64,000 nucleotides of DNA. Origin: Crossiella sp. CA-258035. Its GTDB lineage: Bacteria > Actinomycetota > Actinomycetes > Mycobacteriales > Pseudonocardiaceae. The position numbers were made by a program, and so were the translations under genes. The notes under the pieces are model-generated. The model worked only from the letters and a program-made list of their open reading frames with translations. It searched no databases and was not told the DNA's origin. The DNA lies in NCBI RefSeq assembly GCF_030064675.1, contig NZ_CP116413.1, positions 777,001 to 841,000 of the forward strand. The letters run 5' to 3'. This document shows, piece by piece, positions 1-8,155 of the stretch (position 1 is its first letter; every line of letters begins with the position of its first letter).

Positions 1-19
1 CGGGATCGGCCCGCGGCAG

Positions 20-802
20 CTAGGCGGGGTCTGTCCAGTCACCAATCCAGACCTGGCGGCCCGCGTCGGCGAGTTCGCTCTGGAGCTGCCGCCAGCCCGG
101 CATCCACTGGTGCATTCGCCGCTGCCATGAGGGTCCGTGCGCGCGGCCGCCGGGCCGGGCGGCGTGGCTTAGCTCGTGCACTAACACGTAGTCGATCAGG
201 TGCATGGGCAGGCCGAAGACCGTCCAGTGCAAGGTGACAACGTGCGTGCGCGGATCGTAGATTCCCCAGCGACGGCGGCCGAGGTCGCGCACGCCGTAGC
301 GCAGGCCCTGGATGCGGGCGTCGAGCTCGTAGCGGCGGCCCTGCCGCAGGATCCAGGCCAGGCCGGTCTGCTGGTACAGGCCGATGATCGCCTGCTGGAT
401 GCGTTCCGGTGCCTCTCGTCGGGCGTAGAGCACGCCGTTGGTCAGCACCGTCGGCAGTGGCTGCCCGTTAGGCGGCGGCACCCCGGGGCCGAGGAGTTCG
501 AGCCGGTAGCGCTGGCCGAGTAGCTCGAACTCGGTGCCGTCGATGAACGTCTTGACCGGATGGGCTGGTGCCCGTCGCACGGCGGTGCTGGCCTTGTCGG
601 TGATCCACTTCCGGTGGTCGGAGACGAACTGGGCGAGCCGTTGGGGTGTCGCGGAGGGCGGGACCAGGATGGCCACCGTGCCTCCGGGCTTGACCTGGAC
701 GCACAGGGTGCGGCGTCGGGGACGAAGCACGATCGTGGTCTGCCACTCAGCGGGCAGACCGAGTTCAGCGACCGCGACCGCGTAGTCGTGGTGGCTGGTC
801 AT
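20..802 (-). CDS. YgjP/SprT-like zinc metallopeptidase
   Basis: A 260-aa protein of the YgjP (DUF45) metallopeptidase family. The zinc motif HELSH lies near residue 209, in the context VLVHELSHAARPG, with a further His about ten residues on (AHG), as in YgjP/SprT-type enzymes. The N-terminal half has the family-typical basic strand (TTIVLRPRRRTLCVQV) and LVPPSATPQRLAQFV. I chose ATG at 802 because it has the RBS AGGAGAGG and overlaps the dprA-like stop by 4 nt (ATGA), which implies translational coupling. Longer upstream readings only enter the other frame of dprA. The in vivo substrate is unknown. The family call is confident; the role is inferred only from the pairing with the DprA-like gene. 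Confidence 0.85.
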   Translation of the reverse strand: MTSHHDYAVAVAELGLPAEWQTTIVLRPRRRTLCVQVKPGGTVAILVPPSATPQRLAQFVSDHRKWITDKASTAVRRAPAHPVKTFIDGTEFELLGQRYRLELLGPGVPPPNGQPLPTVLTNGVLYARREAPERIQQAIIGLYQQTGLAWILRQGRRYELDARIQGLRYGVRDLGRRRWGIYDPRTHVVTLHWTVFGLPMHLIDYVLVHELSHAARPGGRAHGPSWQRRMHQWMPGWRQLQSELADAGRQVWIGDWTDPA

Positions 803-1683
803 CGCCTCTCCTGAAGGTGGGTGATGTCCTCGGCGGTGGTGATCGGTAGGGCGTATCCGGCGCGCAGCAACGCGTTGGCTGCGGCCGCGGAGCCAGGGCC
901 GGAGGGCCCCGGTACGGCATAGAGCGGCCGTTTCAGGAGGTAGGCGGCGGCCGCGGTGGCCAGTGCGCCGCCACGCCGCCGGGCTTCGGTGATCACCGTG
1001 GCGGCGGAGAGGGCGGCCAGCAGGCGGCACCGGGCATGTGCGCGCAACCGGGTCGGCCTCGCCCCAACCGGGTACTCGCTGACCAGCAAGCCACCGGCTT
1101 CGACGATGTCGGCGAACAGCGCGGCGTGCTGGTGCGGGTGGACTTGGTCGATGCCGCAGGCGAGCACCGCCACCACCGCGCCGTGCGCGGCCAGGCCGCT
1201 GCGGTGGGCGAGTTCGTCGATCCCGAGTGCGGCGCCGCTGACGATGGTCACACCGGTGCGAGCGAGGTCGTGGGCGAGGTCGGCGGTGACGTAGGTGCCG
1301 CGTGGTGTTGGTGCCCGTGATCCGGTGATCGTGACGGCGCGGGCGGTGAGCTCAGCCAGGCTCGCCGGACCGCGGACCCAGAGGCCGAGGGGTTCGCCGA
1401 GGCCGTGGCGGGACAGTGCGGCCAGGCGCGCGGTGGGCCACTGCGCGTCGCCGGGGGCGAGAAGCCGGGCGGTGCCGGTGTCCAGGGCGCGGAGGTCGTG
1501 CCCGATCTGGGCGTCGGGCTGGGCGATCTCGGTGAGCACCGCGCGCGGGGCGCTGCCCTCGCGGATGTGCTCGACCGCCGTGGCGGGCCCATGGGCGGCA
1601 ACGTAGGTGCGCACGGCGCAGGCCGGCGGATCGGTGGCGCGCAGCAGGAACAAGCGGGCACGCACATCCTCGGTGGTGGTCAT
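799..1683 (-). CDS. dprA: DprA/Smf-like DNA-processing protein
   Basis: A 294-aa protein with the Rossmann-like DprA fold: TITGSRAPTPRG (nucleotide-binding-like Gly/Ser loop, about residue 117), a long helix, VVAVLACGIDQVHPHQH (about residue 170), and LLVSEYPVG. DprA binds ssDNA and loads RecA during natural transformation, and related proteins ride on mobile elements. ATG 1683 has AAGGAG 7 nt upstream. The first ~100 residues are a helical N-terminal extension, as in chromosomal DprA, but the usual C-terminal winged helix looks absent or very short. The gene is coupled to a peptidase and lies in an accessory setting, so this may be a mobile-element or defence-type DprA rather than the housekeeping copy. 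Confidence 0.8.
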   Translation of the reverse strand: MTTTEDVRARLFLLRATDPPACAVRTYVAAHGPATAVEHIREGSAPRAVLTEIAQPDAQIGHDLRALDTGTARLLAPGDAQWPTARLAALSRHGLGEPLGLWVRGPASLAELTARAVTITGSRAPTPRGTYVTADLAHDLARTGVTIVSGAALGIDELAHRSGLAAHGAVVAVLACGIDQVHPHQHAALFADIVEAGGLLVSEYPVGARPTRLRAHARCRLLAALSAATVITEARRRGGALATAAAAYLLKRPLYAVPGPSGPGSAAAANALLRAGYALPITTAEDITHLQERR

Positions 1684-2068
1684 GGACAACTCCTTGGTGC
1701 AGAAGGCGATCAGGTCGATTGCCTGCAAGTGCTCAGAGCGCTGCCTGTGTGGCGATCGGCATGGCGCGACCGGATTCGGGGCCAACTCGGTGTGGTGGGC
1801 TCAGCGCAGCTCGACGGCCGCGTCGAAGCTCGGCGCGACGGCTTGGCGCGCCGGTGCGCGCCAGACCCGCGCGAACTCGCCGCAAGCTGTGCCGGGTGCT
1901 ACCCGGCGACCCCGCCACCTGGCGGTGGCTGCCAGAGGCCGGAGAGGTCGGCCACGACGCCGGTGTCGGCCGTTCTGGCTACTTGGCAACGTCTTCGACC
2001 GGGTGGCAGGTCGGGAAAGGTGTCCGAAGCGGCCCGCGCTGGCGGGAGCACCGTGGCTGGTGCTGGTG
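1684..2068. other. 385-nt gap without a supported gene
   Basis: The stretch separates the DprA-like gene from the upstream minus-strand hypothetical gene. Open frames exist on both strands but are Arg/Pro-rich, have no ribosome-binding site and show no codon-position bias. It should contain the promoter of the dprA-peptidase pair; I see no clear -10/-35 pair. Confidence 0.5.
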
Positions 2069-2596
2069 TCACCAGAGCGCGGGCAGGTTCCAGGTGACCG
2101 GGCGGATGCGAAGTGGCTTGGTGTGTGCGTAGGAGGCGACGTGGTTTCCGTGGTCGATGCCAACCTGGTAACCGGCGAGCCAGACCGAGAACCACGGCTC
2201 GGCTGGCTTGCCCAGTCGAGCGCAGGTGTCCGGAGCCGATGTCGTGCCGGGTCCCGGTCGCACCGGGGTGGAGCGGTAGTGGGTGAGGTGGCCGTTGACC
2301 ATGGGACAGGCGCTGACGGTGTAGGCGTGGCATTCCGGGTGCAACGCTGGTTCGCTGGTGCAGCGCCGGGGTAGGTCGGATAGGCGCATCAGCAGCACTA
2401 GCCGCTCGTGCAACGGCCGTCCGCACACCTGGCACAACCGGTGCAGCAGCGCCTGACGGGTCCGTTCGTAGTCGACCGCGCCGAGAAGGTGTCGGCCGTC
2501 GGCTGTTCTCATCGCGATCCACGGAACGGCCAGGCCGCCAAGGGTAGGGAGGTGGGCAAGGCACATCGGGATCGCTGGGGTGGTTGGGTTGTTCAT
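2069..2596 (-). CDS. Cys/His-containing hypothetical protein
   Basis: A 175-aa protein resembling small actinomycete proteins that carry a short treble-clef-like cluster: CQVCGRPL near residue 57, followed by ALHPECHAYTVSACP, giving Cys-x2-Cys with a later His-x3-Cys and Cys that could bind zinc. The C-terminal half (PWFSVWLAGYQVGIDHGN) is unique. Two in-frame Met codons compete; I chose 2596 because GGAG lies 9 nt upstream, whereas the one at 2605 has poor spacing. Function is unknown. Such proteins recur in accessory regions of actinomycetes. The gene is confidently coding by codon bias; no pathway can be assigned. Confidence 0.6.
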   Translation of the reverse strand: MNNPTTPAIPMCLAHLPTLGGLAVPWIAMRTADGRHLLGAVDYERTRQALLHRLCQVCGRPLHERLVLLMRLSDLPRRCTSEPALHPECHAYTVSACPMVNGHLTHYRSTPVRPGPGTTSAPDTCARLGKPAEPWFSVWLAGYQVGIDHGNHVASYAHTKPLRIRPVTWNLPALW

Positions 2597-2732
2597 CGTG
2601 GGCATCTCCGTTGGTGATCTCCGTTGCTGGGCATGGGATCTGCGCGCTCGGCGTGTGGACGCTGAACGGTGACCGAGTGCGTGAGGAGCCGGAGCCGCGG
2701 CGGGATCGGTGCGCCGGTCTCAGGGGTTCGTG

Positions 2733-2766
2733 CCGAACTCGGCGCGGGTCACCGCGCCGAGTTCGG
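2733..2766 (-). terminator. Strong 15-bp hairpin, probable terminator
   Basis: A perfect 15-bp inverted repeat (CCGAACTCGGCGCGG with its reverse complement) around the 4-nt loop GTCA, in the 323-nt gap 2597-2919 between two minus-strand genes. No T-tract follows, as is common for actinobacterial terminators. It most likely ends transcription of the gene at 2920-3321. The rest of this gap holds nothing I can support beyond the RBS of the downstream gene. Confidence 0.65.
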
Positions 2767-2919
2767 ACTCCGGTGCTTCTGTCGAAGGGGAGGCGGTCAA
2801 CTAGGAAGGCGGTCGGCGCGGTCAGTCGCAGACCGGTGACCGGCTCGACAAATGGACACAGTCCCCTGTGGACTGTCACTGGCTGTCTGTCGCGGTCCGC
2901 GCTTGCTGATCGGGACGTT

Positions 2920-3321
2920 CTATCGGCGTGGTTTGGTTCCTGCGCCTTGGATGTGGCGTTGGCGGACGTGGTCGATCGCGCTGGTGATTGCCTGTCCGGT
3001 GTCCTGTTCGGTGGCGTTGTTGTACAGGTGCCAGGTCCAGACGCAGTCCCGTCCATCGCAGTAGACGCGCACGTGATCTCCTCGGTCGAGAAGTACGAGC
3101 GGGAGCCGGTGACGGTCAATGTCCGGGAAGACGGGCGGGCGGCCGGGTAGGGCGAGCCTTTCACCGTCGGCATAGCCGATGTCCACGCCCCGGTCAGCCA
3201 GGTATTCGGCGATGAACCGGGCCAGGGTGAGCGGGTCGGCGTCGCAGGTTACCGCTCCGGCGTGTTCTGGGGTGGTGACGTAGCGGTGAACAGCTTCTTC
3301 GAGTGTTTCGATCAAGATCAT
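2920..3321 (-). CDS. Hypothetical protein, 133 aa
   Basis: Acidic N-terminal half (ILIETLEEAVHRYV, then LARFIAEYLADRG) followed by a beta-rich core with DHVRVYCDGRDCVWTWHLY and a basic C-terminus. I do not recognise the family. The start at 3321 has no good Shine-Dalgarno sequence, so the N-terminus is uncertain. A hairpin follows the stop (2733-2766). The helix-then-strand make-up would suit a small cytoplasmic accessory protein, but no function can be assigned. Confidence 0.5.
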   Translation of the reverse strand: MILIETLEEAVHRYVTTPEHAGAVTCDADPLTLARFIAEYLADRGVDIGYADGERLALPGRPPVFPDIDRHRLPLVLLDRGDHVRVYCDGRDCVWTWHLYNNATEQDTGQAITSAIDHVRQRHIQGAGTKPRR

Positions 3322-3533
3322 GACATGCTCGATTCGTCAAGTGCGCCAAGGCAAGCGCAGGCTGAGGACCTGCTGGTGCTCGCCGAGGTGCGCCCCGCTC
3401 GACCACAGGGCCGAAAGGCGCGGGGCGCTCCGAGGTCAGGCACGAGGCGCTTGACAGCGCGGTGGGCGCACGGTGATGGAGTCCGTGTCCCGCACTGCGG
3501 ACCGCAGCGCGTGCGGCTACGGCAGAACTGGCG

Positions 3534-4304
3534 CTACCTCGCTGAGGGGGCTGAGACCAGTTCCCAGGCCCATTCCCAGGCTCCGAGGACGTAATAGCCC
3601 TCGGGGTCGGGTTCGATGCGTTCGGGCACGTAGCCGTCTACGTCAACGGCTTGCGGGTCAACGAGAACGATCACGTCTTCGTCCCAGTAGCCGCAGTAGG
3701 AACCGTCCGGTGAGGCCCGGTAGGTGGTGTTGAGCCACGCGACCACGACTTCGGCCACGGGGCGACGGAATCGCGGGCTGGCAAACCCGTTCCAGCGCTC
3801 GGAGTCGATGAGCGCGGGAAACAGCGGATCGTTGCCCCGTGCGGAGATCGTGACAATGCCTTCCCCGGCCAGCGGGGTGAGCCGGTCAGTCTCGGCACGA
3901 AGTGCCTCTAGGGGATCGGGTTCGTCCATGGGCGCGGTGATGGTCCACTCGACGGTGCCCGCTCCGAGGGGATACCGGCCATGGGTGTCCGGGGCCACCA
4001 CGTCCAGTGCTTCGACTAGTGCCGCCATGTCGTCGGGGACGGAGACGGTGGGGGTGGTGTTGTAGCCGAGGTCCAGCAGACCGGCAAGGATCTGCATGCC
4101 GCTCGCTGGGCTGGGGTCGCCTGCGGTGTTGGTGCTGTTGACCCAGGCGGTGATGGCCTCCAGCACAGCAGGCCGGAACCGGGGCTGGGCAAAGCCGTTG
4201 GCGCGGTGGTGGTCCACCAGTGCGGGGAACACGTGGCTGGTAGGCGGGTTGACTGCGACGTAAACCTCACCGGGTTCGATTGCCGGGACGGGATGGGCGT
4301 TCAT
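3534..4304 (-). CDS. Hypothetical protein with an internal duplication
   Basis: A 256-aa acidic protein built from two related halves. FPALVDHHRANGFAQPRFR (about residues 26-44) is repeated as FPALIDSERWNGFASPRFR (about residues 166-184), each followed by a helix ending in AWVN or AWLN. Spacing and order agree, so this is an ancient tandem duplication of a domain of roughly 130 residues. No catalytic motif is evident. ATG 4304 is preceded by GGAG at 8 nt. A palindrome GTCCACTGTGGAC lies 45 nt upstream (4349-4361). The family is unknown to me. Confidence 0.6.
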   Translation of the reverse strand: MNAHPVPAIEPGEVYVAVNPPTSHVFPALVDHHRANGFAQPRFRPAVLEAITAWVNSTNTAGDPSPASGMQILAGLLDLGYNTTPTVSVPDDMAALVEALDVVAPDTHGRYPLGAGTVEWTITAPMDEPDPLEALRAETDRLTPLAGEGIVTISARGNDPLFPALIDSERWNGFASPRFRRPVAEVVVAWLNTTYRASPDGSYCGYWDEDVIVLVDPQAVDVDGYVPERIEPDPEGYYVLGAWEWAWELVSAPSAR

Positions 4305-4348
4305 GTCGTTGTCTCCATTCGGTTCTGCTCCGATCCACGGTGCCTAAA

Positions 4349-4361
4349 GTCCACTGTGGAC
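4349..4361. promoter_or_regulatory. Palindromic operator-like site GTCCACTGTGGAC
   Basis: A perfect 5-bp-arm palindrome with a 3-nt centre, 45 nt upstream of the start at 4304. The same design (GTCCAnTGTGGAC) recurs at 29094-29106, in front of another start. It could be a repressor site; no regulator can be named. Confidence 0.35.
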
Positions 4362-4372
4362 GGATGGTGGGT

Positions 4373-4714
4373 TCAGTTCGCGCCGATGATTTCGGCGGTG
4401 TAGTGCTCGCGCGCGGTCCCCATGGCGGCGCGCAGGTCGACGCCGAAGCCGTCGGCGAGGTGGTACAGGTCGGCCAGGAACCCGACGAACACCCAGAAGG
4501 GGTCGGTTCCAAGGACGCCGGTGGAGTGGCAATAGCCAACGAGCGCGGTCGCGGCGCGTGACGCCCGGTAGGTGTTGTCGTGCACGATGTCTTGCGGGGC
4601 AGGGGAGTAGCGGAACCGCCCGTCCCCTGTCAGCTGCGCGAGGTCGATCTCAGCGACCGAGGTCGCGGTGATGGGGGCGACGGTGAAGCCGTCCCGGGGC
4701 TCGGTGTTGTTCAT
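4373..4714 (-). CDS. Hypothetical protein, 113 aa
   Basis: A small soluble protein starting MNNTEPRDGFTVAPI, with a helical second half (GTDPFWVFVGFLADLYHLADGFGVDLRAAM) that resembles a small scaffolding or toxin-neutralising helix bundle only in a general way. I chose ATG 4714 because AAGGAA lies 8 nt upstream; the longer frame has no ribosome-binding site. It reads in the same direction as its neighbours but is separated by a strong hairpin from the amidotransferase gene upstream, so it is a different transcription unit. No family recognised. Confidence 0.5.
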   Translation of the reverse strand: MNNTEPRDGFTVAPITATSVAEIDLAQLTGDGRFRYSPAPQDIVHDNTYRASRAATALVGYCHSTGVLGTDPFWVFVGFLADLYHLADGFGVDLRAAMGTAREHYTAEIIGAN

Positions 4715-4833
4715 TGGAAGGTTCCTTCCTGAGCGGAGAACGAGGGCCAGGCCCTCGGCGCGGACCGCACGAACCGCAGGGCTGGCCAAGGATTCGGCTG
4801 AGTTCGGCCACGGTGGGTAGCCCGGGGGCGGAA

Positions 4834-4877
4834 AGCCCGGTGCCGTGCGGACGGGCGTCCGGGCACGGCACCGGGCT
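4834..4877 (-). terminator. 15-bp hairpin ending the amidoligase cassette
   Basis: Perfect arms AGCCCGGTGCCGTGC and its complement enclose a second small stem (GGAC/GTCC). The hairpin starts 34 nt beyond the stop codon of the amidotransferase gene (4911) on the minus strand, the right place for a transcription terminator of the two-gene cassette. No T-run follows. Confidence 0.7.
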
Positions 4878-4910
4878 CAGGGGTGGTGGGGCGCGTTGCG
4901 TCGCCGAAGG

Positions 4911-5717
4911 TCAAGCCCCGGTGACCAGATCCAGATCCAGGGTCATGGGCGGCTCAACGGGGGAGGCGTCCCACTGTTCAGGCCAGGGGCATCCGCAGAA
5001 GCGGTAGTACTCGCCGCACTCACAGCAGCACTCGCACACCAGGCAAACCCCCGTGCGGACGTCGATCGAGCCCACCTCGAAACAGCATTCGCATTCGTAG
5101 TCATCGAAACCGGGGACATCGGGTGAGTGCGCCATTTGTGCCGACCACTGCGGCCTGAGGTACCCGTCATTCGAGTACCAGCTACCGCCATCCCAGATGC
5201 CCGACTTTTCGTTGATGATGTAGTACTGCCGTCGGTAGCGCGCATCCACGGTCAAGATGACAAACTTGTTGAGTGCGGTCATCCAATCAGCCAAGCGACG
5301 CCGTGAACGCCGGAGAGTGAGTGATCCGAACGGGTTGCGCGGCAAGAATTCGGTAGCGGCAATCCGGGTATCAGATCGCCTATCGCCGAACTTGGGCTGA
5401 ACGTTGGCAGGAAGAATGCCGTTGTGGGCTAGTACGGTACGAGGATCCCCGCCCACTTCAAACGGATGACAGTTCGCTTCGCCGATATCGCCATGAGTGG
5501 CAAACCGGCTGTGAAACAGTGCCGGGCCGTCGGGATGCTCCGCTCGAATTTTGGTGAAGTCTTCAATTAGCTCGTCGGGGTCCATCCCGCGCCGGACTAC
5601 AATCTGACCGTCCTGGACGATGGCGAAGCCGTGGCCGTCCGGATTGTTGAACGCGCCCATGCGCAAAGCGTCGGAGTCCGGCAAGGTGCCTGGGGGCACA
5701 AAAGTCAGGATGCACAT
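4911..5717 (-). CDS. Class II glutamine amidotransferase with Cys-rich tail
   Basis: A 268-aa N-terminal-nucleophile hydrolase. The chain begins Met-Cys-Ile-Leu, so Met removal would expose the catalytic Cys, the hallmark of class II glutaminases. Supporting motifs are NNPDGHGFAIV, ALFHSRFATHGDIG followed by NCHPF, and TVLAHNGILPAN, in the order seen in GATase-II domains. The last ~60 residues contain a Cys cluster (ECECCFEVG, CLVCECCCECG, CGCPW), probably metal-binding. ATG 5717 is preceded by GGAG at 8 nt, and the gene overlaps the upstream amidoligase-like gene by 13 nt. It probably supplies ammonia from glutamine to its partner. Local GC is lower than in flanking genes, suggesting transfer. 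Confidence 0.8.
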   Translation of the reverse strand: MCILTFVPPGTLPDSDALRMGAFNNPDGHGFAIVQDGQIVVRRGMDPDELIEDFTKIRAEHPDGPALFHSRFATHGDIGEANCHPFEVGGDPRTVLAHNGILPANVQPKFGDRRSDTRIAATEFLPRNPFGSLTLRRSRRRLADWMTALNKFVILTVDARYRRQYYIINEKSGIWDGGSWYSNDGYLRPQWSAQMAHSPDVPGFDDYECECCFEVGSIDVRTGVCLVCECCCECGEYYRFCGCPWPEQWDASPVEPPMTLDLDLVTGA

Positions 5718-6895
5718 TGCTGGATCTCCATTTCTTCCTTCAAGGCGGCGTATTCCGGGTGCTGGTCGAGCCAGGACGCGAACGCTGACCAATCCCAGCC
5801 GCCCTTTTGTGCGATATCTGCGATAGTCAGTTCGCTTGCGTACTGGACCGAAGCGTCTGCCAGGCCCAGCGCGGCTTGAACCTCGCGCGGGCGAAGTGAG
5901 CTGGCGAAAATGCGCAGCTCGAACGTCTCCCTTGGATTGGCATTGATCGCCTGGTAGCGATCTCCGCACCCGCCCTTGGCGTAGTCCTTGACGTGGGAAC
6001 GGCCGTCAGCGTCGAACGATGCCCACTGATTTGATACGCGTCGCGCCAACGAGGTGACCTGCTCAGCGTTTCGATGAAGAAACTTCATCCATCGATAGAT
6101 GTGACCAGGCGAGCGGAATGCTTTCCGGCTGATGTGCACGTGAATTCCGGTGTCGTAGGTTGCTTTGCAACCATGCGCGCTCAGTCTTGCCAGCAGATGC
6201 CACGGAAAGTGGTCCAGCGCCCATGCGTACGACATCGGGTGGGTCACGATCTCGAAACCGCTATCAATCGAGCTGTCTTCCTTCAAGTATCCGAGATCGC
6301 CCAGGCTGGTTGCGGCCACTTCGGCGCATTCTTCAAAATCCGCGAACTTGGTGCTGGTTTCCAGTTCGAGTCCGAGGAACCGGGGGCCGTCGCCGTGGAA
6401 TACGGGACGCGGTTTGTATGAGTAGTCGTATACGAAATCGCTACTGTTTGCACCCTCGCAGTCGCATGACTCGCCGTACGGGTTCAGGTTGAGGCAGTAC
6501 GAACACCGCCGGTATTCTTGATCTGCGCACACCTGGCAGACGAAGTTGCCATCGTTAGCTTCCTCTGAATCCCGGGTGAATCGCTCGCACAGGTCGCACT
6601 CGTGAAGATACTTGTTGACGCATTCAATGCAGTACGCCTCGCCGAAATCCGTGTCGTGAGAGGATTTCGCGTAAAGTCCGCAGTGGTCACAGAGGTAATA
6701 TTCATATTCGGCGCAGTCCAGACACACCGTCTTGTGATCGTCTGTCTCTGCCGTGTCATCGGTAAGCGTGTGGCAGTCCTCGCACTCGGTGTCGAGCGGG
6801 GTCAGGCACGGCGCGCAGCTCTCAGGCTGCTGAGTGGCCTCCAGGGGTGTCGATTGGGTACAGGTTACGCATTGGTCTACACTTGTTGCGGGCAT
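5705..6895 (-). CDS. Amidoligase-like enzyme with N-terminal zinc-ribbon array
   Basis: A 396-aa protein in two parts. Residues ~1-155 form an array of Cys-x2-Cys knuckles (CVTC, CAPC, CEDC, CLDC, CDHC, CIEC, CDLC, CQVC, CSYC). Residues ~175-390 match the amidoligase (glutamate-cysteine-ligase-like) pattern: FLGLELETS, then SSIDSGFEIVTHPMSY, then GIHVHISRKAF, and ETFELRIFASS. Enzymes of this fold form amide bonds from a carboxylate and an amine with ATP, and are known to occur beside class II amidotransferases, as here. I prefer ATG 6895 to 6943 because the longer start would sit inside a hairpin (6922-6957). The zinc array may bind a peptide, RNA or protein substrate; the target is unknown. 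Confidence 0.72.
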   Translation of the reverse strand: MPATSVDQCVTCTQSTPLEATQQPESCAPCLTPLDTECEDCHTLTDDTAETDDHKTVCLDCAEYEYYLCDHCGLYAKSSHDTDFGEAYCIECVNKYLHECDLCERFTRDSEEANDGNFVCQVCADQEYRRCSYCLNLNPYGESCDCEGANSSDFVYDYSYKPRPVFHGDGPRFLGLELETSTKFADFEECAEVAATSLGDLGYLKEDSSIDSGFEIVTHPMSYAWALDHFPWHLLARLSAHGCKATYDTGIHVHISRKAFRSPGHIYRWMKFLHRNAEQVTSLARRVSNQWASFDADGRSHVKDYAKGGCGDRYQAINANPRETFELRIFASSLRPREVQAALGLADASVQYASELTIADIAQKGGWDWSAFASWLDQHPEYAALKEEMEIQQCAS

Positions 6896-6921
6896 AGCGG
6901 AGTCACCATCCGATATGTCAA

Positions 6922-6957
6922 GAGACCTCGGAGGGACGGCCATCCCGCCGAGGTCTC
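6922..6957. terminator. Hairpin upstream of the amidoligase cassette
   Basis: Arms GAGACCTCGG and CCGAGGTCTC with an inner GGGA/TCCC pair. It lies just upstream of the preferred start of the amidoligase-like gene, so it either ends incoming transcription or acts in the 5' leader. On the minus strand it is directly followed by TTGACA, a consensus -35 hexamer. Confidence 0.5.
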
Positions 6958-8155
6958 GCCTATTTCACGCCATTAGGTGCGTGAGGTACTGAACTGGTGT
7001 CAAGCTGGGTCGCCCGGTCAGCGAAAGACTGTCCGGGTGCCCACGTTGGTCGAAATCGATGTGCGTTCCATGGGGAACTAATGCGCCGTTATGTCTAGCG
7101 CGCGATACAGGGAACCATGCTCGTGAAGGCGTGACGTGCTATGGGCCGGAGAGGTCACTACCTCAATCCCGAGATGCCCAATGGCGGCAACCGTCTGAAA
7201 CAACCACGAACGCCCTTGTGACGCGACGTATGTCGGTGCTAGACCACCATGGAATTATCTTGGGGACACGCCGAAGCTGGCATGCCGTTTATGCGCGCTA
7301 CTCCGCTCTATAGCAGAGCTTTACGCGGTGAAGCTGCAAGCACAGTTACTACGCATTCCCACATGGGTTGTGCGCGTGTGGCTGCACGTCGTTCTTCCCG
7401 CTGCTCTGCACGGTGTCGCTGCTGTCCGCGCGGCCCAAGCCGCTGCCCGCGCTATGCGGGGCTTCTGCCGACCGTCGAACCAGGCGGTCAACTTCCCTGG
7501 GTGGGTGGCTCGCAGGACGCCGTGTCCCGGTCCTCACCGCCGCTCCGAGGTGTTGACTAACTGATGTGGAGTCGACATGTAGAAGTACACATCGCGAGTC
7601 GACACTCCGCAAGTCCGGCACAGGGTGACGTTATCGATCCGTTACATACGGCACGTGACGAACGCGCAGGTCAACGCCAGCACCCTGTCGCCCTTCGTGA
7701 TCTTGCTGTGGAAGCCGGGCGGTCTGATCTGGCGCATCGTCGAGGAGTGAGGCGGCGTGACCCAGCCGGCAGGGAGAGGATGAGTCGCAGGCGCAACCCC
7801 GTGGTCGGCGGAAGGCCGGGCACGGCCGGAACCGCGGCCAACGCTGTCCGCCTGGCCGCGGACTCAGCGATGACGCGAAGCAACCACCCGACCAACTACT
7901 GTTCTAATGCCTCCCGGCCACTGAGTTGGGCGCCGCATTGGTAGGGGCGGGAGGCCGTGCTGCCAGGCAGTTCGCTGGTCCGTGGGGTTACCGCTCTAGC
8001 GGGCAGTCCTGATGGAACGGTGCGAGGAAGCCCTTAAGTGCATCCTGTGTGGCCGAAAAGCAATATCACCAGCGGTGGGCACCTGTGGCGAGAGCGTTTG
8101 GAGCGGTGATTTGAGGCAGGAACGGTTACGAGCGAGAAACAACTCGTCGTGCTGC
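6958..8155. other. About 1.2 kb without a convincing gene
   Basis: Base composition is less GC-biased than in the neighbours, and open frames on both strands are short and lack ribosome-binding sites or codon bias. The best is a 78-aa plus-strand frame at 7328-7564 with a hydrophobic stretch (WVVRVWLHVVLPAALHGVAAV), which I do not accept as a gene. A GCCTCCCG/CGGGAGGC inverted repeat lies near 7911-7951, and two GTCGAC sites flank a small palindrome near 7570-7602. It looks like eroded accessory DNA between the cassette and the Tad operon. Confidence 0.5.

Noticed and set aside
7328..7564. 78-codon frame with a hydrophobic stretch
   Set aside because: Weak codon bias, no RBS and no neighbour that would support it; kept only as a remark on the gene-free stretch.
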